A stretch of DNA of 64,000 nt. Source: Erinaceus europaeus. Taxonomy: Eukaryota > Chordata > Mammalia > Eulipotyphla > Erinaceidae. The stretch is from contig NC_080166.1 in the NCBI RefSeq assembly GCF_950295315.1, positions 99,798,999 through 99,862,998 on the forward strand. The letters run 5' to 3'. This document shows positions 38,682 through 49,306 of the stretch, piece by piece; positions within the stretch are counted from its first letter, which is position 1, and each line of letters begins with the position of its first letter. The notes under the pieces are model-generated. The model did no database searches and had not been told where the DNA came from. It saw only the letters and a list, made by a program, of their open reading frames with translations. The translations under genes were made by a program, and so were the position numbers.

Positions 38682-39596
38682 TTATAAGAGGTCTTTTAGT
38701 ACCTCTTTCAGGGCCGGCTTGGTGATAGTTGCCTCCTTTAACTGTTGTTTGTCTAAGAAGGTTTTGATCCCTCCATCTAGCTTGAATGAAAGTCTAGCAG
38801 GATACATAATCCTTGGTTGAAACCCTTTTTCATTCAGGGCTCGATAGATATCTTGCCACTCCCTTCTGGCTTTTAGAGTTTGAGTTGAAAAATCTGCAGA
38901 AAGTCTTATGGGTTTTCCCCTGTATGTGACTTTTTGTTTCTCTCTTGCAGCCTTTAGGATCCTTTCTTTATCCTTACTTCTTCTCATTGTGACTATGATG
39001 TGTCTTGGTGTTTTCAGGTCTGGGTTGATTCTGTTTGGTACTCTCTGGGCCTCTTGCACCTTGATATCCTTTCTGTTATTCAGGTCTGGGAAATTTTCTT
39101 GTATTATTTCCTCTAGGATGTTTGCTTCCCCTTCCTCTCTTTCTTCCTCTGGCAGGCCAATTATACGAATGTTACTTCTTTTGAGATCATCCCATATGTC
39201 TCTGTTGTTGTTTTCAGTGTCTCTCAATCTCTTTTTAAGCTCTTTCACCTCTTTCTTAGTTTTCTCTAACTCATCCTCTGTCTGACTAATTCTGTTTTCT
39301 GCTTCTGTTAGTATGCTTTCCCTTGCCTCAGCTTCTTTCTTCATTACAGCTATTTCAGCTTTCAGTTCTCTAATTGTCTCAAGATAATCAGTATTTTCCT
39401 TGGGGGTCTCAACTGTTGTTTCCCTAATACTGCCATTTCTTTCCTCCAATGTTGTTTTCATTTCTGTGATTAATAAGTTTATTATTGCCTGCATACTTTT
39501 CTTATCTATGGTTACTTCTGACTGATTTGTGGTTTCTTCTGGGCTCTTGTCTTCATTCATTGGGGTAGCAGTTTTATTTGTTTTTAATCTACCCAT
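38682..39596 (-). CDS. ORF1: L1 ORF1p, RNA-binding nucleic-acid chaperone
   Basis: An uninterrupted 304-codon frame from ATG 39596. ORF1p trimerises, coats L1 RNA in cytoplasmic particles and acts as a chaperone. The N-terminal part is low in complexity. A coiled coil follows (about residues 75-130, heptad-like E/K/L-rich, 'ENRISQTEDELEKTKKEVKE'). An RRM follows at about 135-235 ('NIRIIGLPEEEREEGEANIL', 'TPRHIIVTMRRSKDKERIL'), and the C-terminal domain is at about 235-304 ('KGFQPRIMYPARLSFKLDGG'). It is shorter than the 338-residue human protein, mainly in the coiled coil. It lies in the same frame as ORF2 and is followed by a 60-nt spacer, as expected for a bicistronic L1 RNA. No host gene is implied. 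Confidence 0.96.
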   Translation of the reverse strand: MGRLKTNKTATPMNEDKSPEETTNQSEVTIDKKSMQAIINLLITEMKTTLEERNGSIRETTVETPKENTDYLETIRELKAEIAVMKKEAEARESILTEAENRISQTEDELEKTKKEVKELKKRLRDTENNNRDIWDDLKRSNIRIIGLPEEEREEGEANILEEIIQENFPDLNNRKDIKVQEAQRVPNRINPDLKTPRHIIVTMRRSKDKERILKAAREKQKVTYRGKPIRLSADFSTQTLKARREWQDIYRALNEKGFQPRIMYPARLSFKLDGGIKTFLDKQQLKEATITKPALKEVLKDLL

Positions 39597-40157
39597 TTTT
39601 TTTTTTAATTTATGTGTTTCTCTCTCTTTTTTTTTTTTTTTTTAATGCTCTGTTGTTCCTCAGTTGTTGTGTTTTGAGCACAAGTAACACTGTACTAAAT
39701 ACCTTTATGACAATTGCACTCACCAACCTCCGGAATAACAGTAGCAACTGAAGTAAGTATTGAAGGAGTTTAATCGTTACCAGTTAGCCAAACAATTTCT
39801 CCAGTCCGTGAAAAAATAGTAACCAAATCCCAGTGAAGAAAGAGAAAAGGAAGAGAGGATAGCAAGAATAGACAGTTATGCAAATCTACTATCCAGTGTA
39901 TATTCTAAGGGTAACAAGAGTGTAAAGGGAACTAGAGCAGAGATACACACGTAGAGAGTCCACTCTGGGTCAGATTTCTTCCCCAAAGTAATTCACAAAT
40001 TCAGAAAGGCAAAGAAGAAAGAAGTGTATGACAAGATTAAAAAAAAAAAAAAAAAGAGAGAGATAGAGAGAGATAAGAGAGAGAAAAGGGAGAAGATAAG
40101 AAGAAGAGTTGTAATTAAAGAGCAGTGCGAGGAACTTCCCAAATGTGTATCAGTGAA

Positions 40158-40190
<33 letters not shown>

Positions 40191-40339
40191 AAAAAAGAAA
40201 AAGAAAAAAAAGACCCTGTTTGGTGGTATGGGGTATCCTGCTAGTAGCTGGTCCCAGGCACTGCTTATGGGGGGGGGGGGCGGCGGGAAGGATGTATGCT
40301 TGAAAATTAAAAGGAAGAAAAAAGAATTTTTTCCCCCTA

Positions 40340-40500
40340 CTCTAATTCTTAACCCAAATTAAGTTATAGACACATCCTTGGTATGACCGTTATGGCCCCT
40401 TATTGGCTGGCCTGCTAAAGGCAGAAAATCCTATTGTTTACACGAGATGTGTCCGGAGCTCAAAGGCTGGCCGCTTCTCCGGGCGCCATCTTCCGGGAAA
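40340..40500 (-). promoter_or_regulatory. L1 promoter unit, inner copy
   Basis: About 160 bp similar to 40806-40962, offset by 466 bp. Shared blocks: 'aacccaaattaa', 'ggcctgctaaaggcagaaaa' and a terminal GATGGCG (minus strand of 40483-40494). Sequence between the copies is not repeated, so only the 5' part of the unit is duplicated. Confidence 0.85.
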
Positions 40501-40805
40501 CCCCGCCCTCCAGACTTTTTTAAAGGATTTCTCAAAAATGAAAACTAGCTCCAAGTCCTTTGATCCAATGAGAGCTATACTCAAGAAGTCTTTGGATCCA
40601 CCCTCAGGGTCGCGGTGGACCCTCGCGACTCCCAAGAGGCAGCCCCCGAGCTAAAGTGCTCTCTCCGGGTCCTCTGCCCGCCGCCAGGCTCTGCAACCGG
40701 CGGAGGAGCCGCCTTCCCGGGCGGGCGGAGGACAATGCCCGGCGCACTCGCCTTGCCTGGCGCCGCCTGGGAATTCTGGAGCCCCGCTAGTCCGTGTCAC
40801 CTTTG

Positions 40806-40962
40806 CTCTAATTGTTAACCCAAATTAAACTGTAATCACTTCTTTGGTGCCCCCCCCCCCTTATTGACTGGCCTGCTAAAGGCAGAAAATCCTACCGTTG
40901 CCGACGATGCTATCAGAGCACTCGCTGTCAGCGATTTCTCAGGCCGCCGCCATCTTACCTCC
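40806..40962 (-). promoter_or_regulatory. L1 promoter unit, outer copy, with YY1-like site
   Basis: This is the extreme 5' end. The minus strand of 40943-40957 reads 'taagatggcggcggc', the core expected for YY1, which in human L1 sits at +12 to +20 and positions transcription initiation. It is CpG-rich and abuts the TSD exactly, so the element appears full length. Confidence 0.85.
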
Positions 40963-40979
40963 AGGACTCTGACATTTTT
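40963..40979. repeat. Right 17-bp TSD of the full-length L1
   Basis: Identical to 33433-33449, and followed by 'atgttttgac', the continuation of the pre-insertion sequence. Confidence 0.97.
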
Positions 40980-41414
40980 ATGTTTTGACTCTTTCAAGAA
41001 AAGGCTTGTTTCTTTGTGAGATTACTTAAAATGTAATGAGAATAGCATAGGTAGGATTTTGAAAATAAGTTGCGAAATATTCCTTATCAGGTACTATTTA
41101 CAATAAACATGGTAACATTCATAGACCTGAAGCCACAAAATATTGACTTAATCAATAATAAAGAATAAAGTATGTTATTAGAAAGGCATAGCCCCACATA
41201 TACTTAGTTTTACTATTTGTTATTTTTATTTATGTTCTTTAGCTTTATTATTTTTTGTTTATGTGCTATGGAATAATAAAGTCCTTCTATTGACAGTAAA
41301 ACAACAACTGGTACTTAAATTGTAACAGTTAAAATTAGTTATGCACATCTAGAAGACTGTATTCTGAAATTAGGCTTGAAACTCTAGATATCTGAATATT
41401 TTTTAATGTTTCAT
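40980..41414. other. Unique AT-rich flank, no gene seen
   Basis: No repeat or coding pattern recognised. Confidence 0.5.
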
Positions 41415-41697
41415 TCATTTATTTATTTTTGCCTCCAGGGTTATCACTGGGGCTCAGTGCCAGCACTATGAATCCACTGCTCCTGGAGGCTTATTTTTCT
41501 CATTTATTTGCCCTTGTTGTGGTTGTTATTGTTATTATAGCAGTTGTTGTTGGATAGGACAGAGAGAAATCGAGAAAGAAGGGGAAGACAAAGAGGAAGA
41601 GAGAAAGACACCTGCAGACCTGCTTCACCGCTTGCATGGCGACCCCCCTGCAGGTGGGGAGCTGGGGGCTTGAACCGGGATCCTTACTTTGCCCCAT
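41415..41697 (-). mobile_element. SINE family B, head truncated, minus strand
   Basis: It has the extended 3' segment ('ccagggttatcactggggct', 'gaatccactgctcctggagg'), the GTT-rich part, 'ttggataggacagagagaaa' and 'gacctgcttcaccgcttgc', ending at 'gaaccgggatccttac'. The last 50-60 bp of the tRNA head are missing or deleted. Confidence 0.9.
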
Positions 41698-41827
41698 AGA
41701 TCACTGAATTTATTTGGAAATGAAATTTTCTATATCCTGTAAAATAGAGAAATGGTTTTGAAAACTGTGTGCCCAGGATCTTGAGAACCTTTTCTTTCCT
41801 TCCCTTCCCTGTCTGTTCCTTTCAGTT

Positions 41828-42215
41828 TTTTCTTTTGTTAATAGTTTCATTTATCTATTAGATAGAGACAACCAGAAATCGAGAGGGAAAGGGGGGATAG
41901 AAAGGGAGAGATTACTCTTGACCTATGATCTTTACTTTTTTTTTTTTTTCTAATAATGTTATCACTGGAGTTTAGTGCCTATATGACTCCACTCCACCTC
42001 CCCATGTAGCTAGTTTTCTGCTTGTTTTTGTTTTTTGTTCTTGATAGAGAATGAGATACAGAGACAGACAAGGATAGATATTGCAGAATCATTTCACTGC
42101 TAGTGAAGCTTTCTCCCTGCAGGCATTCCCATGTGGTGAGACAGGGTTTGGATCCTGGGTCCTCTCACATTATGATCTAGTCAGACACCTCCCAGTCCCT
42201 GGCCTATGACTTTTT
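41828..42215 (-). mobile_element. Two minus-strand family A SINEs, one in the other
   Basis: 41828-41935 is the tail and body of one minus-strand SINE ('ttagatagagacaaccagaa', 'agaaatcgagagggaaagg'). It is cut at 'cctatgatcttta' (41922) by a second copy (41937-42202) with the extended 3' segment and a tRNA head. The second is followed by 'cctatgacttttt' (42203), an imperfect TSD. The head of the first copy is not seen beyond. Confidence 0.7.
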
Positions 42216-42217
42216 AA

Positions 42218-42550
42218 AAATATGTATCTAATTTATTTTATGTTATTTTATTATTTATTTTAAAAATATTTTATTTATTTAATATTTATTTATTTATTTT
42301 CTACTTTGTTGCCCTTGTTTTTTATTGTTGTTGCAGTTATTATTGTTGTTGTTATTGATGTCGTTGTTGTGAGATAGGACAGAAAGAAATGGAGAAAGGA
42401 GGGGAAGACAGAGATGGGGAGAGAAAGATAGACACCTGCAGACTTGCTGCACCATCAGTGAAGCTATTACTCTGCAGGTGGGGGCTCCAACCGGGATCCT
42501 CATGTGGGTCCTTGCGCTTTGCAGCGATGTGTGTTTAACCCGCTTCTGGC
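42218..42550 (-). mobile_element. SINE family B, minus strand
   Basis: A long TTTA/TTTTA-rich tail (42225-42300), 'ttgttgcccttg', GTT repeats, 'gagataggacagaaagaaat', 'gacacctgcagacttgctgc' and the head 'cgctttgcagcgatgtgtgt'. Flanks 'cctatgactttt' (42203) and 'cctctgactttt' (42551) form a TSD with one mismatch. Confidence 0.9.
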
Positions 42551-42559
42551 CTCTGACTT

Positions 42560-44030
42560 TTAAGATGCTGAAAAATAAAAATAAAAGAACTGGTTACCTT
42601 GCAAAGAATGTGTTTAATTATGAATGATAAGCCAGTTAGTAAAATGCTTTTAATTCTTAGAATTTCAAATGTATTTTCTTATCAAAACTGACTGGAGTGT
42701 TAATGGTAATATTATTGGTCACTAGAACCACACTTTGAGAACCACTGTGTTAAGTTATTCTTGTCTTTAATGAGTTAACAGCTACAGGGAAGCAAAAATT
42801 AGGACTGGAATTGCTTAGAATTGTCAACAACTAGATTCATGTCAAATAGTGACTTAGTGATTTATGGACAGGCAAAGTGAAGTAAACACTTGATGTAATT
42901 ATTAAGATACTTTGTCTCCAAAGCCCAGCAGTATAAACCTCTTATTAAGGAAGAAAAAGTGACAATGCTGCCTTGATTGCTTGTCTATGCTGATCGGTTT
43001 CACCAGTTAAATGCTTCCCTTAATAGTTCACCTCCTCTTTGTAGATTTAACCTCACACCATTTGGGGACTACTTTTCTCTGCAATGTCATCAGATAAGTA
43101 GAAGACGTGTTTGTGTATCTTGACAGGCATATAAAAGTGCATTCATAAGTTTTGGTTTCATCTTTCTTCCTTTGATGTATAGTTGCAAATATTTTACGAA
43201 TTATGTTAGAGCCTAAATAAACGTTTTCTTTCCCCTTTCTTTTTTTAAGGAAGGTTTATCTTCTGACCCAATTTAAACAATATCAAGTAAGAGATTACCT
43301 TATACAATGAGAAACTTTTGAAGATAGATTTTGTTAGTACAAAGTAAGTCTATGAATAGTCTGTAATCATTTTGCTTGAATTGTCAGAGGGGAAAAAGTT
43401 ATTTCTTTCAAATTTCACTTTAGTGAGAGACTGAAAGCAGTTTCAAACAATGTAGGAGTTTCCCTCAGATGTCAGATATTTAGAACTGCCCCCTAAAGAA
43501 AAGAGCAATGCTTTTTCAAAGAATATTTTGGAAACTTATGAATGTGGCTTTCACCTCATATTTCTATGTTTTGAGTGACTTTAATAGATTATTCTTGTCC
43601 TCTCAATTCTTCTCCTCCTAAACCCCTGTGCTTTTATTTTCTGCTTCACTTTTGTAGGGGGAAAAGGAATTTTTTGACAGTTTGTCTCAGAACTGTTTAC
43701 AGGGTCTAATCCTGTATCCTTCTTGTCTTTGTTTTCTCTTATCCTAGGTTCTGACCTTCTTGTCAAGTTGATGTCACTTAATCTTCCTTGTGATTTGTAC
43801 TCTTTTTTCTGGGACATCCTGGAGTAGAACATAAGACTACTAATCTTCACTTTTGAAATAGTACTTACATACTTTCTATTTTTTAAAGTATTTACTGTTA
43901 CTAACTATAAGACTTACATAATTTAGCAAAGTTAGCAGATGATGAGGATGTTCTAAAAGTCACAAGGAGTCTCAGAGTGTACTGTTTGTAACTAAGGCCA
44001 CTTTGTAATGTGAAGTAAGATTTACTTTTA
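42560..44030. other. Unique DNA, no gene seen
   Basis: About 1.5 kb without recognisable repeats. The 89-codon minus ORF at 43581-43850 has no domain. Confidence 0.5.
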
Positions 44031-44129
44031 TTTTTTATTGCCACTAGGCTTATTGTGGGCACTCAGTGACTGCACCACAAACCTAGTGTTCCTAGGGGTC
44101 ATTTATTCTTTTCTTTCCCTTTTTTATTT
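44031..44129 (-). mobile_element. 3' half of a SINE split by an L1
   Basis: 'gccactaggcttattgtggg', 'agtgactgcaccacaaacct' and 'gttcctaggggtcatttatt' match the extended 3' segment of a minus-strand family B SINE and stop at 'cttttttattt' (44119-44129), where the L1 begins. The missing head half reappears at 51568-51765. Confidence 0.7.
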
Positions 44130-45360
44130 TTAATTAATTTATTTATAAAATGTAAACACTGACAAGACCATAGGATAAGAGGGTTAAAATTCCCACCACC
44201 AGAGCTCCGTATCCCATCCACTCCCCTGATAGTTTTTCTATTCTTTAACCTCGTGTGTGTATGGACCCAGGGTCATCATGGGGTGCAGAAGGTGGAAGGT
44301 CTGGCTTCTGTAATTGTTTCCCCGCTGAACATGGGCATTGACAGGTCGATCCATGCTCCCAGCCTGTCTCTCTCTTTCCCTAGTGGGGCAGTGTTCTGGG
44401 GAAGCAGGGATCCAGGACATATTTGTGGGGTTGTCTGCCCAGGAAAGTCCATTTGGCATCATGTTAGCATCTGCAACCTGGTGGCTGAAAAAGAGTTAAC
44501 ATATAAAGCCATGCAAATTGTTGATTAATCATGAACCTAAAGGTTGGAGTATTGCAGATGAAGATTTGGGGGTCTCCATTTTGAAAATAGCTAGTAGATC
44601 TATTTTAGGTATATTCCAAAGGGTACATGACTTTATTAGTTTTTGCCTGAGCCTGACTTCTGATATGCTGGTGGACACAAGTTATTGTCTCAGGGGATGA
44701 TGTCATGGCTGGATAAAAAGCTAGAAAGCTGGATCAGGGAAGAGAGTAGCTCCCAAATATGGGAAAGGTATATAAATATGTATAAATATTGTTGACTGTA
44801 AACCCTATTGATTTGATCTGATCAGGGGCCCATATTCAGCTTAGGAGACTATATAACCTTACATCCCTGGAGGTCTGAACTTGCATTCTGTGGTCATCAG
44901 GAGCAACATTTCAAATTGCACCATATTCAGGATCCATCTTCTTCAGGTATTAGATAGAGTATGCTATATAACCTCCCTTTAAGGATGGAACATTCTCTAC
45001 CATTGCTGATTCACATTGAAGGCAAAGTCCTCTGGGTGCTCCTAAAGGCGTCCATTATATTGTTCCTGATGGAGATGACCAGCAATAATGGAGAGTGATC
45101 TAATAGAGGTCTAGGCTCATAATGTTTGTGTGGGAATCCCAGGACTCCCCGACTAGGGCCCCAGCTGATGAGGTGGCCTGATAGTGACTAAAGAGTCATC
45201 ATTAAAGTATGGCAGTCTCTTGCCCTCATTCAGCTTTTGTAGTCCTTAGTTTGATAAGGTTAGCTTTGGAGTGACTGAGGGAAGTGTAATAGGAAGTAGG
45301 TGAGGAGGGTATCTAGGTCTAAATAGAAACTATTTCATTAGGTACTTTAAAGTGTCTTTT

Positions 45361-46143
45361 TTTTTGTATATTTTATTTTATTTTGTTTATAAAAAGAAAA
45401 CACTGACAAAACCAAAGGATAAGAGGGTACAACTCCACACAGTTCCCACCACCAGAACTCTGTATCCCATCCCCTCCCCTGACAGCTTTCCTATTCTCTA
45501 ACCCTCTGGAGTATGGACCCAAGGTCATTGTGGGAGGCAGAAGGTGGATGGTATGGCTTCTGTAATTGCTTCCCCACTGAACATGGGCATTGACAGGTTG
45601 GTCCATACTCCCAGCCTGCCTCTCTCTTTCCCTAGTGGGGCAGGGTTCTGAGGAATCAGAGCTCCAGGACACATTGGTGTGGTTGTCTGTCCAGGGAATG
45701 CTGGGTGGCATCATGCTAGCATTGGAACCTGGTGGCTGAAAGGAGAGTTAACATAAAAGGCAAACAAATTGTTTATTAATCATGAACCTAAAGGCTGAAT
45801 AGTGCAGATGAAGAGTTGGGGGGGGGGGCGCTCCATTTTGTAGATAGCTAGTAGGCATATTTTAGTTATATTCCAAAAGGCCTGTGGCTATACTAGTTTT
45901 TTTTTTCTTTCCCTGAGCCTGAAATCTGATATGTGGGTGGATCCAAGTTATTGTCTGGGGAGATGATGTCATGGCTAGTAAAAGGACCAGAATGCTGGAT
46001 CAGGGAAGAGAGTAGCTCCCAAGTATGGGAAAGGTGTATAAATATTGTTGACTGTAAACCCCATCGATTTGATGTGATCTGGGGCCCATATTTAGCTTAG
46101 GAGCATATGTGACATATGCATCCCTGTAGATCTGAGCTCATAT
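45361..46143 (-). mobile_element. 3'UTR-only L1 nested in the 44130 L1
   Basis: A second 3' end begins here ('ttttatttataaa'-type tail, 'aaacactgacaaaaccaaag') and repeats the module just passed at 44130. Its TSDs are 45346-45360 and 46144-46159 ('tttaaagtgtcttttt' / 'tttaaggtatcttttt', 14 of 16). Beyond the right TSD the host L1 resumes in its own order. Confidence 0.85.
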
Positions 46144-47094
46144 TTTAAGGTATCTTTTTAGGTCTTTATACTTGCTTGCTTCATTTGTTGACTCACTGCA
46201 GACTATTGTGCACTTTTGTTTTCAGGTATATATTTTTTCCATAATTTATGGATACCTGTGTATATCAGCCCTATTTCATAAGACCTGGTCTATATCTAGG
46301 TTTTGAGGCTTTGTTAGGTGATGGACTACCCAAAATGGAATTAAGGAATTATATGAAAGGAAAGGTCTCACCTGAGTAATGATGTTGAAGGGTTGACATT
46401 CCATGCCTCACCTCTCTGGACACGTTCCGAAGTGAAACATGCCAAGGTGGTACTCATTGCATTGAATAGGTTGGGACCAGCAGATGCAGTATCAGTTGGT
46501 ATGAATTGAGAGAAGCATGCTGGAAAGGGAGCCCCACCCTAGAGGTTCCAGGACTGGGGGAAATTTGGGCTTTATAGAGAAAGCAGGAGATTCCTGCTGT
46601 CTTAGGATTTAAGAAGTTAGATAGTTATTGCTATAGTCAAATTATTTGACAATTGGGTTGACTTTGAACATTCTATTGTTAGGATTTACTGTATCACCAT
46701 AATTTGCCCTTGATGTTATTTGTCTATAGCTGTGTCATATGGAGTAATGTTACTGGTTGCTTCTGCTCTCCTGGTCTAAGCTTTTAGTAGAGTCAACATT
46801 TTAAAGACTCAGCCTATGTTCTGTGTATTGAAAAGTTTGACACATTCAATCGATTTTTCCCCTTTCATATTAATTAAAAAGTGATTTATATGACTACAAG
46901 TTGACAGGAGTTTACATAAACACCATTTCCACCACCAAAAAACTGTGTCCCATCCCATTCTCACCTCCCCCCACCCCAGTGAAGCTGAGCATCCACCCTC
47001 ACCCATCACTGTGAGATTTTTACTTTGGTGCCCTACTCCAAACTCAGTCAGATCCTGCTTTGAGTTTCCCTTTCTCTTCTTCTTTCTCAACTTC

Positions 47095-48850
47095 TGCTGA
47101 TGAGTAGGATCATCTCATACCCATCTTTGTCTTTCTGACTTAGCTCACTTAACATAATTCCTTCTAGCTCCCTCCTAGATGGGTCAGAGAAGGTGGGTTC
47201 ATTGTTCTTAATAGCTGCGTATTCTGTTGTGTATATATACCACAGCTTTCTTTTTTTTTTTTTTTTCCTTTTGTTGACCTTGTTTTTGTAGCCTTGTTGT
47301 GGCTATTATTGTTGTTGTTGATGTCATTCATTATTGGATAGGACTGAGAGAACTGGAGAGAGGATGGGGAGACAGAGAGGGGGAGAGAAAGATAGACACT
47401 TGCCTACCTGATTCACCGCCTATGAAGAGACTCCCCGGTAGGTGGGGAGCCGGGGGCTCGAACCAGGATCCTTAGGCCGGTCTTTGTGCTTTGTGCCACA
47501 TGCACTTAACATGCTGTGCTACCGCCTGACCCCCTATAACACATCTTTCTCAGCCACTTATCTATTGTTGGGCACCTAGGTTGCTTTCAGGTTTTAGCTA
47601 TTACGATTGTGCTACTATGAACATAGTTGTACACATATCTTTTTGTTTGGCTGTTATGAAGTCCTTGGGGTATATCCCTAGGAAAGGAATTAATGGGTCA
47701 TATGGAAGGTCCATGTCTAACCTAGTGAGAGTTCTCCAGACTGCTCTCCACAGAGGGTGGACCAATTTACATTCCCACCAGCAGTGCAGAAGGGTTCCTT
47801 TGTACCCACAGCCTCTCCAACATTTGCTGCTGCTGTCCTTTTTGATGTATGTCATTCTCACAGGGGTGAGGTGGTATCTCAATGTTGTTTGTATGTGCAT
47901 TTCTCTGACAATCAGTGACCTGGAACAATTTTTCATGTGTTTGTTAGCCTTTTGGATCTTTTCTGTAGTGAGTATTCTGTTCATATCCTCTGTCCATTTT
48001 TGGATGAGGTTGTTTACTTTTTTGTTGCTGTGTTTGCTGAGCTCTTTGTATATTTTGGTTACTAGTCTGTTGTCTAATATATGACATGTGAAGATCTCTC
48101 ATTCTGTGAGGGGTCTCTCTATTTGGGTGATGGTTTCTTTGGCTTTGTAGAAGCTTTTCAATTTGATGTAGTCTGATTAATTTGCTTTTGTTTTAGTCTT
48201 CCTTGCAATTGGGTTTGAATTATCAAAGATGTCCTTGAGGTTTAGGTGGGAAAGTGTTCCAACAATCTTTTCCTCTAAATATTTGATAGTTTCTGGTCTA
48301 ACATTCAGGTCCTTGATCCATTTGGAGTTGACTTTGGTTTCAGGTGAGATACAGTGGTTTAGTTTCATTCTTTTGCATGTTTCAACCCAGTTTTCCTAGC
48401 ACCATTTATTAAGGGGAGCTTCTTTCTTCTATTTAAGTTTGGGCCACTTACTCAAAAATTAGATGTCCATAGGTGTGGAGGTTTAGTTCTGGGATTTCAA
48501 TTCTGTCCCAGTGGTCTGTGTACCTATTTTTGTTCTAGTACCAGTTTGTTTTGATGATGATGACCTTATAATATAGTTTGAGATTTGGGAGTGTTGTGCC
48601 TCCATTTCTGTTTCTTTTCTTCAAAATGTTTTTGGCGATTTTAGGTGTTTTCTGTTTCCAGATAAATGATTGTAATTTTTGTTCTATTCTCTTAAAGAAG
48701 CTTGGTGGAATTCTGATGGATATCGCAATAAATTATGGCTCTGGGGAGAATATTAATTTTGATGATATTAATTCTCCCAATCCATGAGCATTGGATATCT
48801 TTCCAGTTCTTGGTATCATTTTCTATTTCTTTGAATAGTGATTCATAGTT
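47095..48850 (-). pseudogene. L1 ORF2 C-terminal half, broken
   Basis: Frames 47601-47984 ('[20 protein letters not shown]', '[18 protein letters not shown]') and 48177-48368 ('[20 protein letters not shown]') and others reproduce L1 ORF2 C-terminal regions. The frame is split by the SINE at 47252 and by stops and frameshifts. Confidence 0.92.
47252..47534 (-). mobile_element. SINE family B in L1 ORF2, minus strand
   Basis: T-rich tail, 'attattggataggactgaga', 'cacttgcctacctgattcac', 'gagccgggggctcgaaccag' and the head '...cttaacatgctgtgctacc'. TSDs 'tataccacagctttct' (47236-47251) and 'tataacacatctttct' (47535-47550) agree at 14 of 16. Confidence 0.93.
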
Positions 48851-48853
48851 TTC

Positions 48854-49306
48854 TTTTGAAGTCATCACATATTTCTCTGTTGTTGTTTTCAGCATCTTTT
48901 AATCTCTTTTTGAGATCTCTTACTTCTTTTTTAGTTGTCTCTAACTCGTCCTCAATGTTGCTAATTCTGTCTTCAGCCTCATTTATACTATTTCTCTCTG
49001 CTTTACTATTTTCTGGAGTTCATCTATTTTGTTACCCTGTTCTGATACTGTTTTAGCTTGTTCATCTAGTTGTGTTCTTAGCTCAGCTATTTCAGCTTTC
49101 TGCTCTCTAGTAACCTTGAGATAATTGGTGTTTTCCTCCAGAGTCTCATTTGTTGTATCTGCATTTTTTATGACAATTCTTTCAAACTCTTTACTCACTC
49201 CTGTGTTTATTTCCTTAACTGGTGTTTGGATGTTGACCTCATTATTTTGTGCTTCAACCTTTGGAGGGCTTTTAGGTGGACTCTTGTCCTGGTTAATTTC
49301 TCCCAT
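48854..49306 (-). pseudogene. L1 ORF1 N-terminal fragment
   Basis: From an ATG-like start at 49306 ('MGEINQDKSPPK') the frame runs to 48983 and then breaks. It encodes the N-terminus and coiled coil of an ORF1 related to 39596. The RRM and C-terminal domain are missing. Confidence 0.85.

Larger units (their letters stand above)
33450..40962 (-). mobile_element. Full-length, nearly intact L1 (7.5 kb)
   Basis: A complete minus-strand LINE-1 from poly(A) (T-run at 33445-33457) to 5' end at 40962: 3'UTR (33450-34799), ORF2 (34800-38621), 60-nt spacer, ORF1 (38682-39596) and 5'UTR (39597-40962). The flanking 17-bp TSDs are perfect, ORF1 is open, and ORF2 carries a single in-frame stop. These point to a recent insertion of a lineage still active or recently so. 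It cannot make full ORF2p itself, but its RNA and ORF1p could in principle still be produced. Confidence 0.98.
39597..40962 (-). other. L1 5'UTR, two-part composition
   Basis: The half next to ORF1 (39597-40340) is A-rich on the plus strand, with long A-runs (for example 40040-40056 and 40160-40180) and a G12 run at 40270-40281. The outer half (40340-40962) is GC- and CpG-rich. This contrast resembles the tether plus monomer design of some rodent L1 promoters. Confidence 0.9.

Noticed and set aside
34906..39285. Plus-strand ORFs opposite the full-length L1 (for example 34906-35592)
   Set aside because: They are antisense shadows of ORF2 and ORF1, and equivalent frames recur opposite every well-preserved L1 segment.
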